From: Sacculina carcini
Taxonomy: Eukaryota; Arthropoda; Thecostraca; Sacculinidae
Direction of reading: 5' to 3'
Assembly: GCA_916048095.2 (NCBI GenBank)
Contig: OU696596.1
Span: forward strand, 3,707,195 to 3,771,194
DNA length: 64,000 bases
Part shown: piece after piece, positions 54,773 through 64,000 of the stretch
Position numbering within the stretch: the stretch's first letter is position 1
Layout of the letters: each line of letters begins with the position of its first letter
Translations under genes and position numbers: made by a program
Notes under the pieces: generated by a model
Seen by the model: the letters and a program-made list of their open reading frames with translations, nothing else
What the model was told of the DNA's origin: nothing
The model's database searches: none

Positions 54773-55497
54773 ATTTTGCATATTCACGATTGTTAATACA
54801 GTTGCTACATGTATAGAAAATGTATTGTGTTATCTGAGTGTTGCGTTTGGTTGGGGTTTCGTATCTATTTATATCTATGCCGGATCTTTGTATTTGTACG
54901 TGTGTGTGAGTGTATGCGTGTGTGTACGACTGTCCACGCTGTGTCGGTTTCCTTTGAATTGTGCATATGTAAGTACTCTTATACCCAACCTGTGCATGTG
55001 AGCGTGTATGTGTATGTGTGCATGTGTGTGTTTGTATGTGTGTGTGTGTGTATGTGTGAGGGTCCACGCTGTCCCCACTGCGTGGGTTCTTTGATTGACA
55101 GCGTGACTGCGTCCTCAATACTGTTTCGACTTGTCAATACTGTTTACGTCTACATGTCATCATTGTACATATATGTGGTGTGCGGTGTGTTTGTGATGTA
55201 TGATGTTTTCGTGCGCTCAGTACAGGTAGTACCTGGCTGAATTCCCTGTAAGATTAGTGTCATCGCTATCTTGATGAACCGTAAGGTATTTGCTGATGGG
55301 CGCATGTACGTGTGTGTGCGTGTGTCTGTGTTCTGCCTGTATTGTATTGTCCTGCTTTGTAAATACGAAACATATACTTGAATATGCATGTGATTGTACA
55401 TGAATGTATGTGGTGTGTAATGTTTATATTTGCGCAATTGAGACATGATGTGTGTATTGCGCTTTACAAATGACTCAATAAATGAAAAAAATGAAAA

Positions 55498-55554
55498 TGT
55501 ATGTAGGTGAGTGTGTGTGTTCGTGGTTGTGTATGTTATGACTCTTGTGCTTGA

Positions 55555-55585
<31 letters not shown>

Positions 55586-56946
55586 AGCGCTTTTGAGACC
55601 CTCGGGTGAAAAGCGCGGTATAAATGTCTTAATGTAATGTAATGTAATGTGTGTGTGTGTGTGTGTGTATGTGTGTGTTTGTATGTGTGTGTGTGTGTGT
55701 GTGTACATTACACATCAAACAACGAGCATTTAGTAACACTTGCACCAGCTCCAACACTTGCTCGCACTTTACTGCTCGTGTTCTATATATTTTCTCTATA
55801 TCGTCTGTATCGCTCAATTTAGACAATTGGAATCATTAACATTATAATTTTCACTGGGAACAAAATGAGATTCTTTATCCAAATTGTGTCTTGCGATTAT
55901 TCTATACAGTAGCAAACCATAGTCATGAAAACTGAATGATATCTCTCTCTAAGCTAAACGTAATGATAATTATCAGCACCCGCACATAATACTATGGCTA
56001 TTACTACTATCTCGTTCAGTGCAATTTCGCGACTGAATTCGCGAATTTTTACTTGTGTGTGTGTATATATGATATAAGTACTTGATATAGAGTAGAAAAA
56101 GCCACTAATTTGATAGCTAACTTGCCTAATAAATAATAAATATCAATTATTAATCAGTAAATAACTTGCCTAATAACTAGAAAATAATAAATATCTATCA
56201 TTTTCCATCTTGCTAAAATTATCTTCTTATACCTGCTTCATGAACCTACAGTAAGAGTAACTTTCCGGTTTTTCACAACTTCTCTATTCTTCTATATCCA
56301 TACTAGATCTTGTTGAAGTGGAAACATGATGCAATGATATTCAGTGTCCACAACCAGCCAAATGAAGCAATTAATCATGCATCAAATTGTTAGTATTTAG
56401 TATACACAAATAATGCATACATTAGAGTAAGCATAGCTTAACCATACCTAGTGGAGCTGAAAATTCGGTAAAGAAGAATGAACACGTTGTTAGTACATAC
56501 CTAATACAATATGATAATGAAAGTTGGCCAATACAGTGGTGCACTAGGACAACAAGGTAGTGAAATAATCATCAGTGGTTGGTATTTTTACGATATAGTG
56601 ACAATATGATGGCGCTATTTTATTTTACTTTCTATTTTATTTTACTTTTTTCTCTATTTCTCAACAACTAAATATCACACATCTAAATAAATTATACCAT
56701 CATACTGGAAATTTTGTTTTCTACAACACCGTATAAATTTTAATTTACACATTAATAGAACATTCAATAGAACATTTTATAATCATGGTAAGAATCATGG
56801 ATAAAATATTTACATGATTATAACGTACTCACCGCCAGCACCACGATTCCCTTCAATACGTCAACGATATATGATGAGCACATACAAATATAATATCAGA
56901 AATGAGATTGACCAACATTTTCCTGTGTAAAATTTTCGGATCTACT
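55498..56946 (+). repeat. Unit 3 continued: GT tracts, LINE tail, module D
   Basis: Begins GTATGTAGGTGAGTG as in 28030. It includes a LINE 3' tail (55586-55650) and a shortened module D with the unfilled Tc1/mariner site CATACTAGATCTTG (TA at 56304-56305). No gene. Confidence 0.6.
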
Positions 56947-57261
56947 ACCCTTTTAGCCAACGAATCATTTTGGCCAAACGCTCAGCGGACGAAATACGAT
57001 GCGATCAATATCGACATTGTCTAACCAAACCTAACCAAGGCTAATCTAACGATTTGTTTGTGTTCAAAAATTTCAAAGCCACTGAACTACATACAGCTGA
57101 GTAAAGATTGGCCAAGATGATCACTCGCTTAACTTTCAGTCACTAGATACGCCAGTGTCAGATGCACTCATAATATGTAAAATTTTAGCCAATGTCGATT
57201 TTCATCGCATCGTATTTCGACCGCCGAGCGTTGGCCAAAATGTTTCGTTGGCTAAAACGGT
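56947..57261. mobile_element. Fold-back element, copy 5
   Basis: Inverted arms with a very short AACCA core. Confidence 0.65.
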
Positions 57262-57815
57262 CGTAACCCCACTGTGTGTATGCGCTGTTAATGTTGATCG
57301 TGTGTGTTGGACCTGTGTCACCTGAACAGGTTTCGTGAGTATTACGTGAGTTACGTGGTAACGACGATAAGTACGTTGTTTTCATTGCTGCTCCATTGCT
57401 ATTTACATCTGGCTAACTCTTATTGCGACTTGGATCTTACAAGTGCCTCAAATAGACATCACGTTTTTGAACTATCAAACATGCCATTGTGCCACCCAGA
57501 TAGACAGGTTCAAGAATTCGCAACAAAATTGCAAATTTCCAAGTGAAATGTAAAACATGCTGGATCACAATTGCAACTACAATAGATGTATGGTGATACA
57601 ATGGTGAAGATTGAGAATGAATCTATTTGAATGTCAAACAGCAAGTTTTGTATCGAATTCGTGAAAGAGCAGGAGGCCAGCCAAGCTGCCGAAGGTGGTA
57701 TGATGTAGGAGTTTTAGGAGGAAGTCGCAAATTTGTGGATATTATATTTATCTCATATTATATTTAGACATATCTATTTCCCTATGCCAAATCTCAATTA
57801 TCATATATCATCAAA
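57262..57815 (+). repeat. Module C with undisturbed LTR-element target
   Basis: Matches 3005-3554 and then continues directly into the sequence found after the LTR element at 5920. ATCAT at 57807-57811 is the single-copy version of the target duplication. Confidence 0.75.
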
Positions 57816-57935
57816 TATCACATTACATTACGTAGATATTTGTTTTACTAATAAAGCACGCATTTAAACCAGCATCTACACTACCGACTGTTAGCAGAAT
57901 GTATGAATTGAGCTATATTTCACTGATAATCTATA
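57816..57935 (+). repeat. Module A fragment
   Basis: First 115 bases of module A, then a jump to the end of the A/E joint (TAATCTATAGTC). Confidence 0.6.
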
Positions 57936-58618
57936 GTCTAATCTATAATCTTTAATCTATAGTCTTCCCTGATCGTTTTGTCCTTCAATTCAAAGCTGAT
58001 GTGCTAGTATTTGTAGGCCACAGTGACAACACCATGTTATTATTTGTTATTGCTGCTGTTGTTGTGGATCTGTAAGATGATTAGCATGGTCTCATTTTCA
58101 TTCCAATCTGTTCAGATAGCACACAATTACACGTCACACACATTGTGACATGTGGCATGTGGTCCTCGATTCTCAGTATTATATAGTGAGAAATATTTGC
58201 ATGAGACGTCGATAATTAATTTAAATAGAGTGGATTATACGATTAGCAATCATATTCTGCTGTATTATAAGCAACGGTGGTGACAATTAGAACAAGGTGT
58301 AATAGACGGGATATGGGCGAGTCTATGAGATGTAGTGTCGCAACCATTGCTGCTCCACTGTCCAACGCATAACTGCCTAACATTAACCTTCGTATTGATT
58401 GCAATTTATTCTTCACATTTCCAATGTATCATTGCGGTAATATGAATGAATAGCGTATACCGAATGACTCCAACTTGTTATTTTAATTCATTCAGCTAAA
58501 GACAAATAAATAGTGTGCTATTGAAAGTATGAAAAGTTGAAGACTTGCTATTATTTTGAGTTGATTTAATAGCATTGCAATTATTATCCCTACCGGTCAT
58601 ATACTATCATTATTATTA
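57936..58618 (+). repeat. Module E with empty site of the satellite element
   Basis: Copy of 890-1514 with a 60-base difference around 58275-58355. It ends in CATTATTATTATCAAAG, the uninterrupted version of 1505-1514 joined to 2398. Confidence 0.65.
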
Positions 58619-58757
58619 TCAAAGCCGACGCGAGGTCTTAAATAGCGCCATTATTAAATAGAGGTCTGACTTTGGTAAAATGAATTCACGAGCAGCTCCT
58701 CGGTATCCTGGGGAATCGTGGTACTTTCATGTGCAAATTTATGATAAATTTTAATAT
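58619..58757 (+). repeat. Module G
   Basis: Copy of 2405-2545. Confidence 0.6.
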
Positions 58758-60060
58758 CATTCAATTGAACGGATATATTATACCAATATTATACCAATTG
58801 AACGAATATATTATACCAATATTATACCAATTGGACAGATATATACCAATATTCTTCTTGTGTGATCGTGTATCTTCTTGTGTGATCGTGTATGGTTGAA
58901 TTGTGTATTGAATGCGAGCCGGTCACGGTCTCTCTTTAAGCTAAACGTAATGATAATTATCAGCACCCGCACATAATACTATGGCTATTACTACTATCTC
59001 GTTCAGTACAATTTCGCGACCCAGTGATATTCAGCCGAGTAAAATAATGTTGTGACATATTCTTTAATGCAAGTTATAATGTCATATGCAGTTATATGTC
59101 ATATCTTGCTATATGCAAGGTATTGATGTCATTATGCACAGTATTAACATCAATTTACTAGTACTTGTATAAGTACTGGTATATTGATGTACTTATATTG
59201 TATATTGTATAGCACTAGTATATTTGTGTACCAGTATATTGATGTACTAGTATATTTATGTACTAGTATATTTATATACTAGTATATTGATGTACTAGTA
59301 TATTTATATGATATAAGTACTTGATATAGAGTAACAAAATCCACTAATGTGCCAACTAACTAGCCTAATAAATAATAAATATTAATTATTAATCAGTAAA
59401 TAACTTGACTAATAACTAGAAAATAATAAATATCTATCATTTTCCATCTTAATAAAATTATCTGCTTATACCTGCTTTCACGCACCTACAGTAAGAGTAA
59501 TTTTCCGGTTTTTCACAACTTCTCTATTCTTCTATATCCATACTAGATCTTGTTGAAGTGGAAACATGATGCAATGATATTCAGTGTCCACAACCAGCAA
59601 AATGAAGCAATTAATCATGCATCAAATTGTTAGTATTTAGTATACACAAATAATGCATACATTAGAGTAAGCATAGCTTAACCATACCTGGAGCTGAAAA
59701 TTCGGTAACGAAGAATGAACACGTTGTTAGTACATACCTAATACAATATGATAATGAAAGTTGGCCAATACAGTGGTGCACTAGGACAACAAGGTAGTGA
59801 AATAATCATCAGTGGTTGGTATTTTTACGATATAGTGACAATATGATGGCGCTATTTTATTTTACTTTCTATTTTATTTTACTTTTTTCTCTATTTCTCC
59901 CCAACTAAATTTCACACATCTAAATAAATTATACCATCATACTGGAAATTTTGTTTTCTACAACACCGTATAAATTTTAATTTTCCAGAGTGCATTAAAA
60001 AGTTACGGCGGTATGAAGTCAATATGACAAAGTCAAAAACACAAAAATTGCACTGAAAAG
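58758..60060 (+). repeat. Module D, internally deleted copy
   Basis: Starts with AATTGAACGGATAT repeats. It jumps from the GC block (GAGCCGGTCAC) straight to TCTCTCTTTAAGC, lacking the GT tract and hairpin, and then runs to the end of module D. Confidence 0.65.
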
Positions 60061-60257
60061 CAGATATATACCAATATTATACCAATTGAACGGATATATT
60101 ATTCCAATTGAACGGATATATTATACCTATATTATACCAATTGAACGGATATATACCAATATTATTCTTGTGTGATCTTGTATTGTTGAATTGTGTATTG
60201 AATGCGAGCCGGTCACTCGCTCGCCGCTGATTGGTCGTGGCGGTGGCGTGAGGCCTA

Positions 60258-60291
<34 letters not shown>

Positions 60292-62231
60292 CCCGTGTGT
60301 CACGGTGTGAGTCTAGGAGTCTTGTTCGAAGGGTGGTAATGTTGCGACCTCTGGCAGGCGGGCGTGGGGCAGTGATGATGTTTGTTAAACATTTCCTCAA
60401 TTTGTACAATTCCCCAAAAAATAATGTATGTTTGTTACAATTCCACAATTCCTCAATTTTTCCTGCTGACAACCAATTTCCTCTCTGTACAAACTCCATG
60501 TGGTCTCATATACGCTTTGATTATTATTATTATTAATAATTACAGGCAAGTTCAGTAGAAAGAGATGAGTGCAAGCACTATTATCACCATGCGGTGGCCT
60601 CATGTATCGTAAACTGACCAAAAGATACAGATAGTTTGAGAAAAACGAGTTTAGTTAATGAGTGAACCCATGCACAACCCAAGCGAAACGCTTAAATCAG
60701 AGCAGATGCATTGTCGACAAATTGGCAAATTAGGCGACTAAATTGGCTCGCCCACTGTTTTCACTCGCTTGGCTACACACCCCACAAGATTTAAAGTAAC
60801 ATTTGTTCGACGGCTAACTTCTTGTTAGCCAACGAGCATTTAGTAACACTTGCACCAACTCCAACACTTGCTCGCACTTTACTGCTCGTGTTCTGTATAT
60901 TTTCTCTATATCGTCTGTATCGTTCAATTTAGACAATTGGAATAATTACGATTATATTTTTTACTGGGAGCAAAATGAGATTCTTTATCCAAATTGTGTG
61001 TTGCAATTTTTCGGATAAAGAGTAGCAAATCATAGTAATGAAAACTGAATGATATCTCTCTTTAAGCTAAACGTAATGATAACTATCAGCACCCGCACAT
61101 AATACTATGGCTATTACTACTATCTCGTTCAGTACAATTTCGCGACCCAGTGATATTCAGCCGAGTAAAATAATGTTGTGACTTATTCTTTAATGCAGGT
61201 TATAACAGTGGTAATTCTGCATAATTACTCCGAGGCCGAACTGTGAAAATTTGTGAGCAAAAAATAATTACACAACATCACTAATAAATATTGCTATTGA
61301 TGTCATTATGCACAGGATCAACATCAATGTACTAGTACTTGTATAAGTAGTGGTATATTGATGTACTTACATTTTATATTGTATAGCACTAGCACTAGTA
61401 TATTGTATTGTACTAGTATATTTATGTACCAGTATATTGATGTACAAGTATATTTATATACTAGTATATTGATGTACTACTATATTTATATGATATAAGT
61501 ACTTGATATAGAGTAACAAAAACCACTAATTCGCCAACTAACTAGCCTAATAAATGATAAATATCAATCATTAATCAGTAAATAACTTGCCTAATAACTA
61601 GAAAATAATAAATATCTATCATTTTCCATCTTGCTAAAATTATCTGCTTATACCTGCTTTCACGCACCTACAGTAAGAGTAACTTTCCGATTTTTAACAA
61701 CTTCTCCATTCTTCTATATCCATACTAGATCTTGTTGAAGTGGAAACATGATGCAATGATATTCGGTGTCCACAACCAGCCAAATGAAACAATTAATCAT
61801 GCATCAAATTGTTAGTATTTAGTATACAAAAATAATTCATACATCAGAGTAAGCATAGCTTAACCATACCTGTTGGAGGTGAAGCTGAAAATTCGGTAAC
61901 GAAGAATGAACACGTCGTTAGTACATACCTAATACAATATGATAATGAAGGTTGGCCAATACAGTGGTTCACTAGGTCAACAAGGTAGTGAAATAATCAT
62001 CAGTGGTTGGTATTTGTACGATATAGTGACAATATGATGGCGCTATTTTATTTTATTTTTATTTTATTTTACTTCTCCATTTCTCACAAGCTAAATATCA
62101 CACATCTAAATAAATTATACAATCATAGGGGAAATATTGTTTCTTACAACACCGTATGAATTTTAATTTTCCAGAGCACCCGCACATAATACTATGGCTA
62201 TTACTACTATCTCGTTGATTACTATTACCTA
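60061..62231 (+). repeat. Module D, long copy
   Basis: Full series of AATTGAACGGATAT repeats, GC block, GT tract (60260-60290), a truncated hairpin (60355-60378), the AT-rich part with TACTAGTATAT repeats and the tail. No gene. Confidence 0.7.
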
Positions 62232-62574
62232 CTATCTCTATGATTTTTTTAGTAAGTTTGGCTTAGCATACCTTGTTCAGTTGGAGCTTAAAATTTTAAG
62301 AATGAACATGTTGTTAGTTCATCACAAATACAATATGATATATGAAAGTTGGCCAATACAGTGGTGCACTAGGACAAATATTACGCTAGTTTGTAATTAG
62401 AAAATTGTGCATTATTAGTTTATCCAACAGTTATTGCTTGAATGAGATAAAATATTTAATAACTGCAATGATGTACGCATGTGGGCAGGAAAATTAAGAC
62501 ACTGCTCAGCGAGTCAAAATGCACAAGTATTCCGGCTACAAGTTTTAAATGTCCGTCACTGCTTATCAGTGATA
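62232..62574 (+). repeat. Module F
   Basis: Copy of 14122-14459. Confidence 0.6.
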
Positions 62575-62888
62575 TCTACTTGTTTTACTAATAAACCACG
62601 CATTTAAACCAACATCTACACTACCGACTGTTACCACCACTACAAGTTATAATTGACGGTCACTGATAGTGATATTGAGTAGATGAGTAGACAAGTAGAT
62701 GAGTGTTGTGGAAAAATTTGTGATACAAGTTATAATAGTGATCCAGTATAATTCTCCAAGAGCCGGATCTGTGAAATTATATTAACAAAATTGTATATTC
62801 AAAGCCAGTAATATGTCTCGCTACTGATTAAATCCTGCAAAATAACAACGTCAATGTATCGTGTGAAATAAGTAAGTAGGATAATTTA
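62575..62888 (+). repeat. Module B
   Basis: Copy of 14460-14775. Confidence 0.65.
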
Positions 62889-63300
62889 CCTCACACACAC
62901 ACGCACACAAATACCTATCACATTACATTACGTAGATATTTGTTTTACTAATATAACACGCATTTAAACCAACATCTACATTACCGACTGTTACCAGAAT
63001 GTATGAATTGCGCTATATTTCACTGATACGTAAGATTATTATTAAATCAGAAGTATTAATTTATACACTAAGAGAAAATAATTCATTGTACCAGGCAGGA
63101 ACAACCGGAGTAAGAAATTGGCATATCATATATACAGTTCAAACAATACGTGTGTATATGTATGCATATCTGCTATGTAGGGAAAAGCTAGGTATATTTA
63201 CCCCAAACTTGAAATTATGTGAGAAACAAAATATAATTTGAACAATTGTGAAATTTACTAATGAAAAAATAATTTAACAATATAATAAATTAGCAATATA
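62889..63300 (+). repeat. Module A, full copy
   Basis: Includes the 80-codon frame at 62999. Confidence 0.65.
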
Positions 63301-63735
63301 ATAACAAATATCACACGTCTAAATAAATTATTCCATCCTACTGGAAATTTTATTTTCTACAACACCGTATAAATTTTAAATTTCCAGACTGCATTCAAAA
63401 AAGTTACGGCAGCATGAAGTCAAAATGACAAAGTCAAAAACACAAAAATTGCACTGAAAAGCGAATATATACCAATATTATACCAATTGAACGGATATAT
63501 TATACCAATTGAACGGATATATTATACCAATTGAACGGATATATTATACCAATTGAACGGATATATTATACCAATTGAACGGATATATTATACCAATATT
63601 ATACCAATTGAACGAATATATACCAATATTCTTCTTGTGTGATCGTGTATGGTTGAATTGTGTATTGAATGCGAGCCGGTCACTCGCTCGCCGCTGATTG
63701 GTTGTGGCGGTGGCGTGAGGCCTATGCGTGTGCGT

Positions 63736-63795
<60 letters not shown>

Positions 63796-64000
63796 TCCCG
63801 TGTGTCACGGTGTGAGTCTAGGAGTTTTGTTCGAAGGATGGTAATGTTGCGACCTCTGGCAGGCGCGCGTGGGGCAGTGATGCCAACGCGCGCCTACCTA
63901 TCATACAGTTTTAGTTTTTGAGTTTTGTTACATAAAGGTTTAGTTATATATGTTTGTTACAATTCCTCAAATAATGTTTGTTACAATTCTTCAAATAATG
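63301..64000 (+). repeat. Module D, 5' part, cut by window end
   Basis: Contains five or so 22-bp units of TACCAATTGAACGGATATAT (63478-63595), the GC block, a GT tract (63729-63790), the hairpin (63862-63896, one mismatch) and the beginning of the TTACAATTCCTCAAATAATG repeats. Confidence 0.7.

Larger units (their letters stand above)
50912..55497 (+). mobile_element. CR1-type LINE, nearly full length
   Basis: About 4.6 kb inserted in a GTGTGTATG-rich site; the undisrupted site is at about 28017-28040. It carries ORF1 with a PHD-like finger and ORF2 with endonuclease and RT. The 3' UTR is about 720 bases with GT-rich stretches. The 3' end is GCGCTTTACAAATGACTC followed by AATAAATG repeats. 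The exact 5' edge is blurred by the GT context. Confidence 0.85.

Overview
This window looks like repeat-dense, gene-poor eukaryotic DNA, probably from an arthropod. Supporting signs are long GT/CA microsatellites, non-LTR retrotransposons, an LTR retrotransposon, hAT, Tc1/mariner and Mutator-like DNA elements, and internal AACCT arrays (the TTAGG telomere type common in arthropods). I found no rRNA, no confident functional tRNA, no CRISPR and no obvious single-copy host gene. Placement below arthropod is not possible from the sequence.

Most of the DNA is a patchwork of a few AT-rich modules, called here A, B, C, D, E, F and G. They recur in a conserved order and are interrupted by young insertions. 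Because unfilled copies of the same modules are present, several insertions can be dated and bounded exactly. 1-2.4 kb: LINE tail, modules A and E, and a no-target-duplication element built of 177-bp satellite units. 2.5-6 kb: a long fold-back element with an AACCT core, module C, and a 2365-bp LTR element with intact LTRs, tRNA-Ser-type primer site and gag-protease but no RT or integrase. 6-13 kb: nested inverted repeats enclosing a decayed LINE. 13-20 kb: modules F, B, A and D with minisatellites.

20.3-23.5 kb holds the most unusual object. It is a GC-rich, minus-strand non-LTR retrotransposon sitting inside a GT microsatellite. It encodes, in one frame, a nuclear-receptor-like C4 double zinc finger, a PHD finger, an RT and a restriction-like endonuclease, with a single TGA between the first two domains. 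It lies between two copies of a segment carrying a 287-bp hAT element.

28.9-47.8 kb is a tandem duplication with a period of about 9.4-9.5 kb. Its two units share an identical 2798-bp Tc1/mariner-type transposon (DD35E by my count) with TA target duplications, about 110-bp inverted repeats made of 24-bp iterons, and a third internal iteron block. A third, older unit has an empty site for it. The third unit was split by a 2981-bp Mutator-like element (9-bp target duplication, about 200-bp inverted repeats) that carries a tiny predicted spliced FLYWCH zinc-finger gene and no transposase, and then by a 4.6-kb CR1-type LINE whose ORF1 and ORF2 overlap as ATGA. 57-64 kb repeats the modules of the left end.

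The coding sequences are nearly all transposon proteins, so there are no pathways to reconstruct. The interest lies in element architecture: a DNA-binding domain rarely reported in LINEs, microsatellites used as insertion targets, iterated transposase-binding-like sites, and a nonautonomous element that kept only a FLYWCH gene.
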